Part shown: positions 34,001 to 39,329 of the stretch, piece by piece
Numbering within the stretch: position 1 is the first letter of the stretch
Layout: the number at the start of each line of letters is the position of its first letter
NCBI GenBank assembly: GCA_015233685.1
Contig: JADFXF010000005.1
Coordinates: 1 to 50,663, forward strand
DNA from: Nitrospirota bacterium
GTDB lineage: Bacteria; Nitrospirota; Thermodesulfovibrionia; Thermodesulfovibrionales; Magnetobacteriaceae
Direction of reading: 5' to 3'
DNA: 50,663 nt
Program-made: the position numbers and the translations under genes
Notes under the pieces: model-generated
Told to the model about the DNA's origin: nothing
The model's database searches: none
The model's input: the letters and a program-made list of their open reading frames with translations, nothing else

Positions 34001-35737
34001 GGCAACAACTTATCTTCGACATCTGCGGCATTGAATCAGCTCGTAATGTCAGCAACGGCAACAACCATCACCTCGTCTCTGAATCCATCGAAATATGGGG
34101 CGGCGGTAACCTTCACCGCAACAGTTACCGGTACATCGCCAACGGGTACAGTAACCTTTATGGACAACACAACCACGCTTGGCGCGATTTCTGTTAATGG
34201 AAAAGGGCAGGCCGTATATTCCTCCTCATCACTTTCAGTAGGAGTTCACCCGATTACGGCGGTTTATTCAGGAGACGCATACAATTTCTCTTCGACGTCC
34301 GCGGCGTTAAGTCAGGCCGTAGGTTATGGTTCAGCAACAACCATCACCTCGTCTCTGAATCCATCAAAGTATAGGGCGGCGGTAACCTTCACGGCAACAG
34401 TTACCGGTACATCGCCAACGGGTACAGTGACCTTTATGGACAACACAACCACCCTTTCTTCAGTGTCGCTTAGTGCAAGCCGAAAGGCCGTGTATTCCAC
34501 ATCCTCTCTTTTGGCAGGCACGCACCCAATAACGGCGGTTTATTCAGGGGATAATAACAGTTTATCTTCAAAATCTGAGACATTGAATCAACTCGTAACA
34601 CCGGCAACGGTAACAACCCTCGCCTCGTCCCAGAATCCGTTGGCATACGGCACTGCGTTAACCTTAACGGCAACAGTTACAGGCGAATCGCCAACGGGTA
34701 TTGTCACCTTTGTGGACAACACGACGATGGATAATACGACCGCACTTAGCACACTTGGGGCCGTTACGATTGATGGAAGAGGAAAGGCCTCTCTGATAGT
34801 CACATCGCTGGCAGCGGGAACACATTCGATTGTGGCGGTTTATAGCGGAGACGCGAACAATTTACCTTCGACCTCGACGGTTCTTAGTCAGATTGTGACG
34901 ACAATAATCCTTACGTCGTCCCAGAATCCGGCAAACTATGGTGTGGCGGTAACCTTCACAGCGGCGGTTATGGGAAATTCACCAACAGGCACTATAACAT
35001 TTATGGCTGGTGAGACGCCTATGTCAACAGTTTCGTTTGATGTAAATGGACAGGCCTCACTGACGGTTGTACCTTTGATCGGGACATATTCGATAACGGC
35101 GGTATATAGCGGAGATGCGAACAATCCGGCCTCGACATCAGCCGCACTGACTCAGGTAGTAGAGTCAATAACGGTCACATCGTCTATGAGCTCGTCTGCC
35201 TACGGAGTTCCGGTAACATTCACGGCAACGATTACCGGTAATTCACCCACCGGCACAATTACATTTATGGATAACACGACCACCACCCCTGACAACACAA
35301 CTACTATTGACAACACAACCACCCTTGGGACGGCTGCCCTTGTTAACGGAGAGGCATCACTGACAACCGCGGCGCTGTCCATTGGCACACACTCGATAAC
35401 GGCCATTTATGGCGGAGACTTATATAATATAGCCTCGACTTCATCTCCACTTACTCAAACAATAATAGATAACAACACAGTACAGACGGTTTCCTTTACA
35501 GTTGCGGGCAGTGGAGCAGTGCTGGTATATGACGATAACTTTAACCTGATATCAACTCAACGACAAGGCAGCAACACATCAATGCCGTATGGCACGGCAA
35601 GGATATTTTACTTCCAGCCGACCGAGGGCAGTGTGTTGACGTCGCTGACGTTAAACGGAAGGCCAATGCGGCCAGTCAGTATCATCAGGGCTATCATGAC
35701 TGAAGATTACATCATCAGCGCTGTTTATTACCCGTAG
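19055..35737 (+). CDS. Giant exported multi-propeller, Ig-like repeat protein (5560 residues)
   Basis: A single uninterrupted frame. The start is ATG 19055, eight bases after GGGAGG at 19041-19046; an upstream in-frame ATG at 19022 precedes the SD. A signal peptide ends near SVCA/V. Approximate modules by residue: sialidase-like propeller 109-505; Ig-like 512-605; ISGTV carboxypeptidase-regulatory-like 614-695; 14 kelch units 702-1349 and a galactose-oxidase-like tail to 1455; Ig x3 to 1739; six VYPKG units to 1997; seven YVTN units to 2299; seven virginiamycin-B-lyase-like units to 2595; Ig x2; five NHL units 2782-3109; Ig; ISGTV x2; Ig x2; twelve WTANNVNGG units 3567-4092; Ig x2; ISGTV x5; Ig x8 to 5469; and a small beta-rich end. 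No LPXTG, PEP-CTERM or autotransporter barrel was seen, so the export route after Sec and the anchoring are unknown. Probable surface adhesin or matrix protein. Confidence 0.88.
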   Translation: MNRMSAFFITLVLSAVMLFVSAQSVCAVTQVGSTAVDNSNQQPTDHAATLLPDSLITGSRNPVVSLMSLAANTNSANSHITTGNSQPATTGSRGAFKPKPELSTTATEFKVFNNIGSYTDYIQDGGAWLGYFIRNALLEDSGGNLYFVYGNAKQLWYAEYTANINSWSNTQIDTRSKGVAATSMVLDTNGNRWVFTSEITRVGNWDRYGDSAIYEETGGSWNKAADLYVNRGWELTGPNDVAHTMIKDANNNLHVLFQREGWFSYGNAAKEMIYDATAKSLSGIITISGTSSGGADDNRNDANDTIVLSSDGTIYAPMTDHQQGFFYIGKSSTYGSWDTSTVLGYTGDYQSGVSYQDEFGNWHTVYTDSTIKNVYYGLNWATPQEIYTSTGNIGYYPTDIIAVGNIVYISAIQYDSNANARGDYYLIVKDANGTWSAPQQITSEASWSSNQVPWADGFVKKAHASTLIPSVYFAYLNQDGSCNNCTNGTSGGWSGAKLKILQITNSTKITNSPTATSTSVSSSENPSNYGDSVTFTATVTGASPTGTVTFKDGVGTIAAVSLDVNGHASFPTSSLSGGTHSITAVYGGDSSNATSTSSVLSQVVTVLSQVATTYTISGTVTLSGSGLSGVTVILSGAGTATTTTNGSGAYSFTGLSDGSYTVTPGMIGYRFSPPLSIVTVSGADSTGNDFTASVNVPTPGGFSATGNLNKQRGYHTSTLLPNGQTLIVGGSGSTQTAELYDPSSGTFTATTGSPTQQRDYHTATLLPNGKVLIVGSGTSVGAAQTAELYDQSTGTFTATTGSPTQQRSYHTATLLPNGLVLIVGGASSTQTAELYDPSTGTFTATTGSPTQQRVVHTATLLPNGLVLIVGGNSSQQTAELYNPSSGLFTATTGNPAQQRYSHTATLLPNGLVLIVGGSPSAQTAELYDPSSETFAATVGTPAQSRNIGFTATLLPSGKVLIAGGQASPSTAELYDPTAGTFAATTGSLIQQRYLHTATLLAGGKVLIAGGVSSLQSLETAELFDPSAGTFTGTNAIPTTGRYWHTATLLPSGKVLIAGGGYSTETAELFDPTAGTFTATGSPAQVRYWQTATLLPNGKALIVGSDDSSASQTAELYDPSAGTFTATGIPTQPRESHTATLLPNGKVLIAGGQLSLQTAELYDPTAGTFTATGNLTVQREYHTATLLPNGKVLIVGGQLSAQTAELFDPTAGTFTATGIPTVQRDWGFTATLLPNGKVLIVGGVASPSTAELYDPTAGTFTATGIPTQQRYHHSSALLPNGLVLIVGGVGGSSLQTAELYDPSTGTFTATGIPTQQREYHTATMLPNGQALIVGGWTSPQTAELFDPFDGLITGSRRPNVSSMSFTGTKITLSGTKFKGDSEASGGSFNNSSTNYPILQLMRIDNGQTYYVPSDSTTNWSDTTFQSASVASYPGGHYIASIITNALQSTFTGGVTGAIMLDPTSTLSCATSGSPSLSGNSVSFTATLLVSNSPIGGVTFTDNIDGTLCTSVGLIGVTATCSKSTLSVGSHTITATFSGDSLNEPSSCTVNQVVSSQTSTSTAVVSSLNPSTDGAPVTFTATVTGSSPTGNVTFYDGATSLGTVALNGSWQAAYSTSSLSVTTHSITAVYAGDSNNTTSTSSVLSQVVNAASSTTTLTSSLNPSTYGASVTFTATVAGVSPTGNVTFKDGTTTLTTVALSGGQATYSTYSLTNGTHSITALYDGDPNNTSSTSSALSQVVNTAPAYAGSIYVANLNSNTVTVYPNGSSTSTPSYTISGLNEPRGVAADANYTYIANSSGNTVAVYPKGASTSTPSYTISGLNYPFGVAVDANYIYVINYSTNSATVYPKGASTSTPSYTISGLTSPQGVAVDANYIYVANVGVNTVAVYPKGASTSTPSYTISGLNYPFGVAVDANYIYVANVGVNTVTVYPKGASTSTPSYTISGLSTPCGVAVDANYIYVINYSTNSATVYPKGASTSTPSYTISGLTSPQGVAVDSTAITPTTVANAYVTNATDGTVSVINTSMNTVIAAINVGTWPGGVAVTPNGAKVYVANQNSNNVSVINTATNAVTATINVGSQPSGVAVTPDGLKVYVANYASNNVSVINTSTNSVTATITVGTNPYGIAVTPDGTKVYVSNSNDGTVSVINTSNNAVTGPITVGTSPIGIIVTPDGSKAYVANAGAGSSTVSVINTSSDTVTGTITVGSQPYGVAVTPDGAKVYVTNYGSNNVSVIKTSNSFVSGPITVGSGPRGVAVTPNGQRVYVANWNGTVSAIDTTTNTVIDTIPAGNGPVALGNFIGTIPTINEYTIPTGGSNPHAITSGPDGNLWFTEFNGNKIGKITTSGVITEYAITTVGSQPVDITSGSDSNLWFAESNGNKIGNITTSGTVTEYGGLSGGSEPTFITSGVDGNLWFTEQANHTVGKITTGGVTTEYNVPNAGSLTFGITSGPDGNLWFAEYSANNIANINPTTHSITEYLIPTSTSHPYSITTGPDGNLWFTEENTNKIGTITTSGTITEYDIPTAASWPVFITTGPDGNLWFAEYHGNQIGKITNGGVITEYAIPTAGSQPVGITTGPDGNIWFTEYNANKIGVIVLSLSSTTTAVASSSNPSTSGSPVTFTATVTGTSPTGTVMFKDGATALGTAALASGQATYSTSSLSTGTHSITAVYSGDSNNATSTSPVLSQVVNSDTSTTTIASSLNPSTYGNSVFFKATVTGSSPTGNVTFYDGATSLGTVALSSGQAAYSTLSLSVGTHTITAVYAGDANNATSTSSILSQIVHPAAGAIISTVAGNGTYGYSGDGGLATSAKLNNPDGVALDSAGNLYIADNGNSRIRIVAAASGTYFGQAMTAGDIYTVAGNGTQGYSGDGGLATSAKLNNPDGVALDSAGNLYIADNGNSRIRIVAAASGTYFGQAMTAGDIYTVAGNGTQGYSGDGGLATSAKLNNPDGVALDSAGNLYIADNGNSRIRIVAAASGTYFGQAMTAGDIYTVAGNGTQGYSGDGGLATSAKLNNPDGVALDSAGNLYIADNGNSRIRIVAAASGTYFGQAMTAGDIYTVAGNGTQGYSGDGGLATSAELYTPVGVALDSVGNLYIADEGNNRIREVQMLTTSSTTVALTTGINPSTYGSSLTFTVAVTGSSPTDTVTLYDGATSLGSASLSSGQATFTTSSLSVGTHSITAVYSGDANNATSTSSVLSQVVNAATYTISGTITLNGSGLSGVTVTLSWVGGAASITGLSSAAGSETATTNGSGAYSFTGLPNGSYTVTPGLSGYTFTPTSASVTLNGADSSANNFIASVPTYSISGQMWLEGDVTGITVTLTGDATAETTTDINGRYSFTGLTNGNYTVTPSRNGYSFSSFADGNSYISVTLNGADSTGNDFTISLNSTTAISSSLNPSTYGVLVTFTATVTGTSPTGTVTFKDGSTTLGTASLVSGQAAFSTYSLSAGTHSITAVYAGDQSNPASTSSVLSQVVNSATTLTVSLNPSTSGTPVTFTATVIGTSPTGSVTFMDGATALGIVSLVSGQATFTTSSLSVATHSITAIYSGDGNNLTSTSAVLSQVVTSATAQSAWVWTANKVNPAANNNWAAIASNSNGTRLIAAVYGGDVWTSSDSGATWTASNVNGGFNNWQSVASNSDGTRLIAAVNGGDIWTSSNGVWAENNVSCGGMSKPVLSNSHGTNQGGNCNDSWTSVASNSDGSKLVAAIYGGDIWTSSNGVWTANNVNGGYNNWQSVASDSTGTKLVAVVYGGDIWTSSNGTWTANNVNGGSNNWSGVASNSDGTKLIAFVNNGDIWTSLNSVWTARNVNPVGLHPWASVASNSSGTNLAAAMYEGGDIWTSLAGDWTDSLNSGANWWDSVASNSDGTKLIAAIGSTSGYETGDIWTSSNSGYSWTANNVNGGNNMWQSVASDSTGTKLAAAMYGGDIWTYSSGVWAVNNVNGGQNNWYSLASNSDGTKLIAAVRGGDIWTSSNGVWTANNVNGGNNWWYSVASNADGTKLIAAVGGGDIWTYSNGVWTANNVNGGSNNWYAVASNSDGTVLVAAANGGDIWTYSNSAWTANNVNGGSNYWQSVASNSTGSKLVAAVYNGDIWTGVLPATTTTVSSSLNPSTYGAGVTFTATVTASGVSPSGTVTFMDNRTTIGSASLSVNGQASFTPSPLSMGTHLITAVYGGNPDYSASTSAVLNQVVNSAATTTTVSSSANPSTYGTSVTFTATVTGTSPTGTVTFTDSVAGVLCSSVPVSAGTCNTSSLSVGTHTITAAYSGDSNNAASSGTVSQIVNSPTTYAISGTVTLNGNGLSGVTVTLIGAGTATTTTNGSGAYSFTGLSNGTYTVSPGLTGYTFNPTSSGVTVSGANSTGNNFTATAIPTTHAISGKVTTDGSTGLSGVTVTLGGASSATTTTAVDGTYSFTGLSNGTYTVTPTLTGYTFNPQNYTGISVNGADVSGKDFITSNPVYTISGTIYGAADPTQVTVILTGTNGNAATTPASNGTFSFTARPAGNYIVTPILSGSAFNATSRFLVLSGNSTGNDFTASSAPTGGLTISGTVSLNSSVPDGVYVGISGLNGVLVTLTGASSALTYTARVNLVDGTYSFTNLPAGNYTVTPILTGYAFSAINLPLAISGNSTGNDFIVTAASTYTVTGTIRDNSSNPIVGVTVALTGTDNGTTATDSNGLYMITGVSNGTYTVTPTKTGYTFSQLSRSVTVSGADSTGNNFTAASATTTTVTSSLNPATYGTAVTFTATVTASGVSPSGTVTFVDNGTTVGSSPLSVNGQATFTSSSLSIGTHQITAAYGGSSNYSASTTSALSQVVRTATTTTTLTSSVNPSTLGDSVTFTATVAGTGSTPTGTVTFMDNGTTMGSASIANGQAAYTTSSLSPGTHPITAVYSGDNNSTASTSAVLNQAVAPVTATTVVASSLNPSTYGTSVIFTATISSTTSPTGTAVFMDNTTIVAALALDGNGQAAYTTSALSVGEHPITVVYSGDGNNLSSTSAALNQLVMSATATTITSSLNPSKYGAAVTFTATVTGTSPTGTVTFMDNTTTLGAISVNGKGQAVYSSSSLSVGVHPITAVYSGDAYNFSSTSAALSQAVGYGSATTITSSLNPSKYRAAVTFTATVTGTSPTGTVTFMDNTTTLSSVSLSASRKAVYSTSSLLAGTHPITAVYSGDNNSLSSKSETLNQLVTPATVTTLASSQNPLAYGTALTLTATVTGESPTGIVTFVDNTTMDNTTALSTLGAVTIDGRGKASLIVTSLAAGTHSIVAVYSGDANNLPSTSTVLSQIVTTIILTSSQNPANYGVAVTFTAAVMGNSPTGTITFMAGETPMSTVSFDVNGQASLTVVPLIGTYSITAVYSGDANNPASTSAALTQVVESITVTSSMSSSAYGVPVTFTATITGNSPTGTITFMDNTTTTPDNTTTIDNTTTLGTAALVNGEASLTTAALSIGTHSITAIYGGDLYNIASTSSPLTQTIIDNNTVQTVSFTVAGSGAVLVYDDNFNLISTQRQGSNTSMPYGTARIFYFQPTEGSVLTSLTLNGRPMRPVSIIRAIMTEDYIISAVYYP
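21160..23100 (+). repeat. 14 kelch-type repeats in the giant gene
   Basis: Fourteen units of about 43 codons follow the pattern QRxYHTATLLPNGKVLIVGG, then TAELYDP and GTFTATTG. Fourteen is two seven-bladed propellers. DNA similarity between units is high enough that long open frames also appear in other phases; these are artefacts. Confidence 0.9.
24285..25050 (+). repeat. Six 126-bp repeats with a 378-bp higher-order duplication
   Basis: Units encode VYPKGASTSTPSYTISGL followed by GVAVDANYIYV, at 42 codons each. A block of more than 100 bases beginning near 24542 recurs almost exactly 378 bases (three units) later near 24920, showing duplication of several units at once. Confidence 0.85.
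27464..28263 (+). repeat. Perfect 201-bp tandem repeats (NHL-type), nearly four copies
   Basis: From 27464 to 28263 the sequence is identical to itself at a shift of 201 bases. The first mismatches are C/T at 27463 versus 27664 and T/C at 28264 versus 28063. Each unit encodes 67 residues including GVALDSAGNLYIADNGNSR. The lack of any silent change implies very recent amplification or ongoing homogenisation. An assembler could also have mis-set the copy number. Confidence 0.93.
29755..31330 (+). repeat. Twelve WTANNVNGG/BNR-like repeats in the giant gene
   Basis: Twelve units of about 42 codons follow the pattern WTANNVNGGxNNWxSVASN, then SDGTKLIAAVYGGDIWTSS. They resemble the blades of BNR or photosystem II assembly factor-like propellers. 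Confidence 0.85.
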
Positions 35738-36024
35738 AGGAGAGTTTCCCAGAAAAGGAAGGCAGGAATATTTATGACGGGTATACCAACTTATTCCGGG
35801 ACATACTCAAAACCCTTTCTCTATGCAAATGAGCTATGGTATTAACGGGCTGTTGCCCAAATCCGGCGAAACTGAACAGGGAAATAGTACAATAAGGGGT
35901 AATAAATTCAGACATAAAGGGGCCAGTTCTTTATGCTGGGACAGTGGATAACTTTTTAGGATGTAGCCGACGCGGGGTCATCACGCATATTTCTGACATA
36001 AAAGCAATGATGGATAAGACGAAT
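35738..36024 (+). other. Intergenic stretch after the giant gene
   Basis: About 290 bases without a frame I can support. A 23-codon frame near 35774 has no recognisable product. No terminator hairpin with a T-run was found directly after the giant gene. Confidence 0.5.
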
Positions 36025-36054
36025 TTGTAATAATCACGCGTGCGGTGATATAAT
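36025..36054 (+). promoter_or_regulatory. Extended -10 promoter upstream of the decarboxylase relic and NRAMP gene
   Basis: TTGTAA at 36025-36030, an 18-base spacer and TATAAT at 36049-36054, with TG one base upstream (TGATATAAT from 36046). The predicted start near 36061 coincides with a GTG that opens a signal-peptide-like frame. The promoter now probably serves mntH through a leader of about 135 bases. Confidence 0.6.
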
Positions 36055-36060
36055 CTAATC

Positions 36061-36193
36061 GTGTACTATATATTAGTAGTTATCATAACGGCACTGCCCA
36101 CTTCATGCACACGACGAAACGGGGCCTGGCACCTTCAACGGCCTCGACGAAGAGATGATAATAGTTGACAGCAGCGTTTATGTGGATAATTGA
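36061..36193 (+). pseudogene. Relic of an exported acetolactate decarboxylase
   Basis: From GTG 36061 one frame encodes a short hydrophobic export-type leader (MYYILVVIITALPTSC) and then runs out of homology. In the next frame, 36107-36193 encodes GPGTFNGLDEEMIIVDSSVY and stops. This matches the acetolactate decarboxylase signature G-x-GTFN-x-LD-x-EMI. The region normally lying between these parts, and the entire C-terminal two-thirds with the metal-binding histidines, are missing. It is a deletion remnant only and forms the leader of the following transporter gene. Confidence 0.6.
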
Positions 36194-36195
36194 AA

Positions 36196-37446
36196 ATGGC
36201 CGCTTATAATATCCCACTGCCAAGCGGCAGATCACCTAAGACATTTGAGATTCTAAGATATATAGGCCCGGGACTTTTTGTCACTGTAGGGTTTATAGAC
36301 CCAGGCAACTGGGCGACAAACATGGCTGCAGGCGCTGCTTATGGATACAAACTCCTATGGGTAGTAACGCTCTCCACGGTAATGCTTATCGTGCTCCAAC
36401 ACAACGCAGCGCACCTGGGGATAGCAACCGGCCTCTGCATAGCCGAAGGGGCTGGAAAATATTTTAAACGGCTGACGGCCTCTTTATTTATTGGAACTGC
36501 GATGCTGGCCGCCGTGGCAACCGCCCTGGCCGAGGTGCTGGGGGCGGCAGTTGGCCTTCAGATGCTCTTTAAAATTCCAATTGCAGCCGGGGCTGTAATC
36601 ACTTCGGTATTTGCGGCAGCGATGCTTCTGTCCAACAGTTATAAGAGACTAGAGGCGTGGATCATCGGGTTTGTCGCGATAATCGGCGTTTCGTTTATAT
36701 TTGAGCTTGCCGTCGTAGATATAAAGTGGGGCGAGGCGTTGAAGGGATGTTTTATACCGCGGTTTCCCACCGGATCAATTACGGTTATCATGGGTGTGTT
36801 GGGGGCGGTTGTGATGCCGCATAATCTGTTTCTGCACTCTGAGGTGATTCAGAGCCGGAAGTGGAATCTCCAGGGGGACGAGGTAATTAATAAGCAGTTA
36901 AAATATGAATTCATGGACACAATGACGGCAATGATAATCGGCTGGGTAATCAACGGCGCTATGATAGTGGTAGCGGCAAGCGTATTTTATAGCCGCGGGA
37001 TTGCCGTAACAGAGCTTCCTCAGGCTCAGGCAGTGCTGAGGCCGATTGCCGGCAATGCCGCCGCGGTAATATTTGCACTGGCGCTGTTGGCCGCCGGCCT
37101 TGCCTCTTCGATTACGGCAGCGATGGCGGGAGGGAGCATTTTATCAGGGCTGTATCAAAAACCCCTTGAAATCACAGACAAACACACGCGCGTTGGCATA
37201 GGTATTACACTACTGGGGGGCTTGCTTTTGATATTCATGTTGAATGACCCGTTTAAGGGCCTGCTATGGAGCCAGATAGCCCTTAGTGTTCAACTGCCCT
37301 GGACGATTTTTGGCCTCATCTACCTTACCTCGTCAAAAAAGGTAATGGGAAAATACGCAAACTCAACAAGAAACAAGATTTCACTGTTTCTTATGGCGGC
37401 AATTGTAACCATTCTGAACATACTACTTATTATTGATAGCATATAA
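36196..37446 (+). CDS. mntH: NRAMP-family divalent metal (Mn2+/Fe2+) transporter
   Basis: A proton-coupled inner-membrane importer of Mn2+ and possibly Fe2+, with about 11 transmembrane helices in 416 residues. The metal-binding motif of helix 1 is DPGN at residues 35-38 (GFIDPGNWATNMAAG). The helix 6 motif is VMPHNLFLHSEV with Met207-Pro-His209. I chose ATG 36196; a TTG two codons upstream is the longest-frame alternative. No good SD is visible, perhaps because the gene now sits behind a deleted gene whose remnant ends two bases before it. Mn import fits the nearby catalase, bacterioferritin and peroxiredoxin-like genes, since Mn is used against oxidative stress. The metal preference is inferred from family motifs. 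Confidence 0.9.
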   Translation: MAAYNIPLPSGRSPKTFEILRYIGPGLFVTVGFIDPGNWATNMAAGAAYGYKLLWVVTLSTVMLIVLQHNAAHLGIATGLCIAEGAGKYFKRLTASLFIGTAMLAAVATALAEVLGAAVGLQMLFKIPIAAGAVITSVFAAAMLLSNSYKRLEAWIIGFVAIIGVSFIFELAVVDIKWGEALKGCFIPRFPTGSITVIMGVLGAVVMPHNLFLHSEVIQSRKWNLQGDEVINKQLKYEFMDTMTAMIIGWVINGAMIVVAASVFYSRGIAVTELPQAQAVLRPIAGNAAAVIFALALLAAGLASSITAAMAGGSILSGLYQKPLEITDKHTRVGIGITLLGGLLLIFMLNDPFKGLLWSQIALSVQLPWTIFGLIYLTSSKKVMGKYANSTRNKISLFLMAAIVTILNILLIIDSI

Positions 37447-37814
37447 TACTATTTTTAAATCATATGTGCATTAATAATCAGTGATTAGCGTATTTATGAA
37501 ATATCTTAGTCTGTCATTCCGGCTTGTCCGGAATCTGTCTCAGCACATCCTCAAGCCAAATACGATTCCGGACAAGCCGGAATGACGACAAGACAAGAAG
37601 GGTGATGACAATTTTTGTCGCGGAGTGAGATAAAATATATTATTGTAGGTATGATTTAGAAATGGAATAATACTTAGTGGCGTCCATAGAAACAATAAGA
37701 TTTTTTTAGGGAGGTAAAACTTCAGATTACAAATGAACATGAAACCTATTTTATTCTGCTGATAGAAATTGAAAATCAAACAACCTGATGTCCGGGGAAA
37801 AACTATGATACCAA
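37447..37814. other. Intergenic region between convergent mntH and CrtI-like genes
   Basis: About 370 bases, AT-rich outside one palindromic repeat (listed separately), with no supported gene. The inverted repeat between the two convergent gene ends may act as a bidirectional transcription stop. Confidence 0.5.
37513..37586. repeat. Palindromic intergenic repeat, 23-bp perfect inverted arms
   Basis: Arms 37513-37535 and 37564-37586 are exact reverse complements, each starting or ending with GTCATTCCGG/CCGGAATGAC and separated by 28 bases. Each arm is itself partly palindromic. It resembles the GTCATTCC...GGAATGAC class of dispersed REP/MITE-like elements seen in many bacterial genomes; a related single unit lies at 50464-50488. 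Confidence 0.85.
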
Positions 37815-39329
37815 TTAAAGGTATTTCTTATTGTCAAATCTCCATTGCTGGTTGCCGGTGTCATCCCTTATGAGAAGTTCCGATGTAATTACTGAGGATA
37901 TGCAGATATTGGGCAGCCCACTTCCCGGGTGTGTACCTCCGCCGGTTATATAACAGTTTGAGAGTTCCTCTGATCTGTTATGTGGCCTAAAGTAAAACAT
38001 CTGGTTTAAATCATGGCTCAGATTAAATACTGCCCCGTTATAAACATTGAAAGCTGTCTGCCAATCCATCGGCGTTACGATTTTCTCCTGTTCGATGTGT
38101 CTTTCAATGTCTTTGAGCTCGGTTTTAGCGGTGACAAAATCAAGAACCTGTCTCCTGAAGCCGTGCTTTATCTCATTCCAATTAATGGATGTCTTGTTAT
38201 TGGGTACCGGCACGAGTATATAGATTGGGGACTTTCCATGTGGGGCAAGTGTGGAATCTGTGGCCGCGGGGTTATGAATATACACCAGAGATGAGGCCGA
38301 AGGTCTCTTAGTCATTGTAATATCATCCATATATTCTTTGAAATCCTCGCCGAAAATCAAATTATGGTGGGGCATGTCGTACTGTTTATCAACGCCAAGG
38401 TATAACATAAACGTTGAGCATGAGTATTGCCGTTTCTTCAGGTTGGCGTCTGTGTACTTGTTCCTGTTTTTCAGAAGATTTGACATGGCGTAGGCAAAGT
38501 CAGCGTTTATTATCACATAATCTGACTCTGCCTTTGTGCCGTCCTCAAGGACAATTCCAACTGCCTTTTTTCCATTTGTCAGAATGTTATTAACCCTTGC
38601 CGATGTGAAAATCCTGCCTCCATATCCTTCGACAACCTTTGCCATTGCCAGAGTTAGCTGGTTAAGTCCGCCCGTTACGTGATGAATGCCCCACCTGTGC
38701 TCTATAAAAGAAATCAACGAATAAGCGGAAGGCGCCTGCCACGGGGACATGCCTATGTACTTTGTCTGAAATGACATTGCAAGTCTCATCTTCTCGTTTG
38801 TAAAATATTTTTCGAGCCTGCCTATAAGGCTGCCAGAGACATTCATCTGCGGCAGCGCCTCTATAAATGACGGCCTTAGGAAATCGGTTAAACTGTTGTA
38901 AGGGGTTTTAAAACATCGCTCTATTCGATTGAATCTATACCGCTCATCGTGCCGAAATCTAAGATAGTTGTCGGCCTGGCCGGCAAATACACGTTTTATT
39001 TCAGATATTGTCTTTTCTGTGTCCATTGATGGATAAAACTCTGTGCCGTCATCAAATCTTAGTCTGTATAACGGGTCAAGCGGTGTGATTTCAACATAAT
39101 CATGGATATTTTTACCGGCTAACCTGAAAATTTCCTCCATATACCGGGGAAGCATAAGGAACGTCGGCCCTATGTCAAATATATAATCGCCAAGCAGGAA
39201 TCGTCCCGTCCTGCCGCCCACTGTACCTCCCCTTTCATATACGGCCACCTCGTAGCCCCTGCTTAACAACAGCATCGCGGCTGCAAGGCCGCCAGGGCCT
39301 GCCCCTATAATTGCAATCTTCTTTTTCAT
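37815..39329 (-). CDS. CrtI/phytoene desaturase-like FAD-dependent oxidoreductase
   Basis: A 504-residue member of the carotenoid desaturase/retinol saturase-like family. The N-terminal FAD-binding fold is explicit: IIGAGPGGLAAAMLL at residues 7-21, then VYERGGTVGGRTGRF. Further landmarks are FDIGPTFLMLP, GGLNQLTLAMAKVVEGYGG and the C-terminal family motif YITGGGTHPGSGLPN. No phytoene synthase gene (crtB) or other carotenoid gene is in the window, so the substrate could be a carotenoid, a retinoid-like or another polyene lipid. Its ATG overlaps the stop of the upstream selenoprotein gene by four bases (ATGA), implying translational coupling and a shared function. A CrtN-type role is an alternative. 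Confidence 0.85.
   Translation of the reverse strand: MKKKIAIIGAGPGGLAAAMLLLSRGYEVAVYERGGTVGGRTGRFLLGDYIFDIGPTFLMLPRYMEEIFRLAGKNIHDYVEITPLDPLYRLRFDDGTEFYPSMDTEKTISEIKRVFAGQADNYLRFRHDERYRFNRIERCFKTPYNSLTDFLRPSFIEALPQMNVSGSLIGRLEKYFTNEKMRLAMSFQTKYIGMSPWQAPSAYSLISFIEHRWGIHHVTGGLNQLTLAMAKVVEGYGGRIFTSARVNNILTNGKKAVGIVLEDGTKAESDYVIINADFAYAMSNLLKNRNKYTDANLKKRQYSCSTFMLYLGVDKQYDMPHHNLIFGEDFKEYMDDITMTKRPSASSLVYIHNPAATDSTLAPHGKSPIYILVPVPNNKTSINWNEIKHGFRRQVLDFVTAKTELKDIERHIEQEKIVTPMDWQTAFNVYNGAVFNLSHDLNQMFYFRPHNRSEELSNCYITGGGTHPGSGLPNICISSVITSELLIRDDTGNQQWRFDNKKYL

Noticed and set aside
29116-35406. Many minus-strand ORFs of 60-90 codons resembling one another
   Set aside because: They arise because each Ig-like module has similar codon use, leaving the antisense frame open. 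None has an SD or independent support.
36061-36195. Riboswitch (for example Mn-responsive yybP-ykoY) in the mntH leader
   Set aside because: I could not match the conserved core, and the leader is better explained as a remnant of an acetolactate decarboxylase gene.
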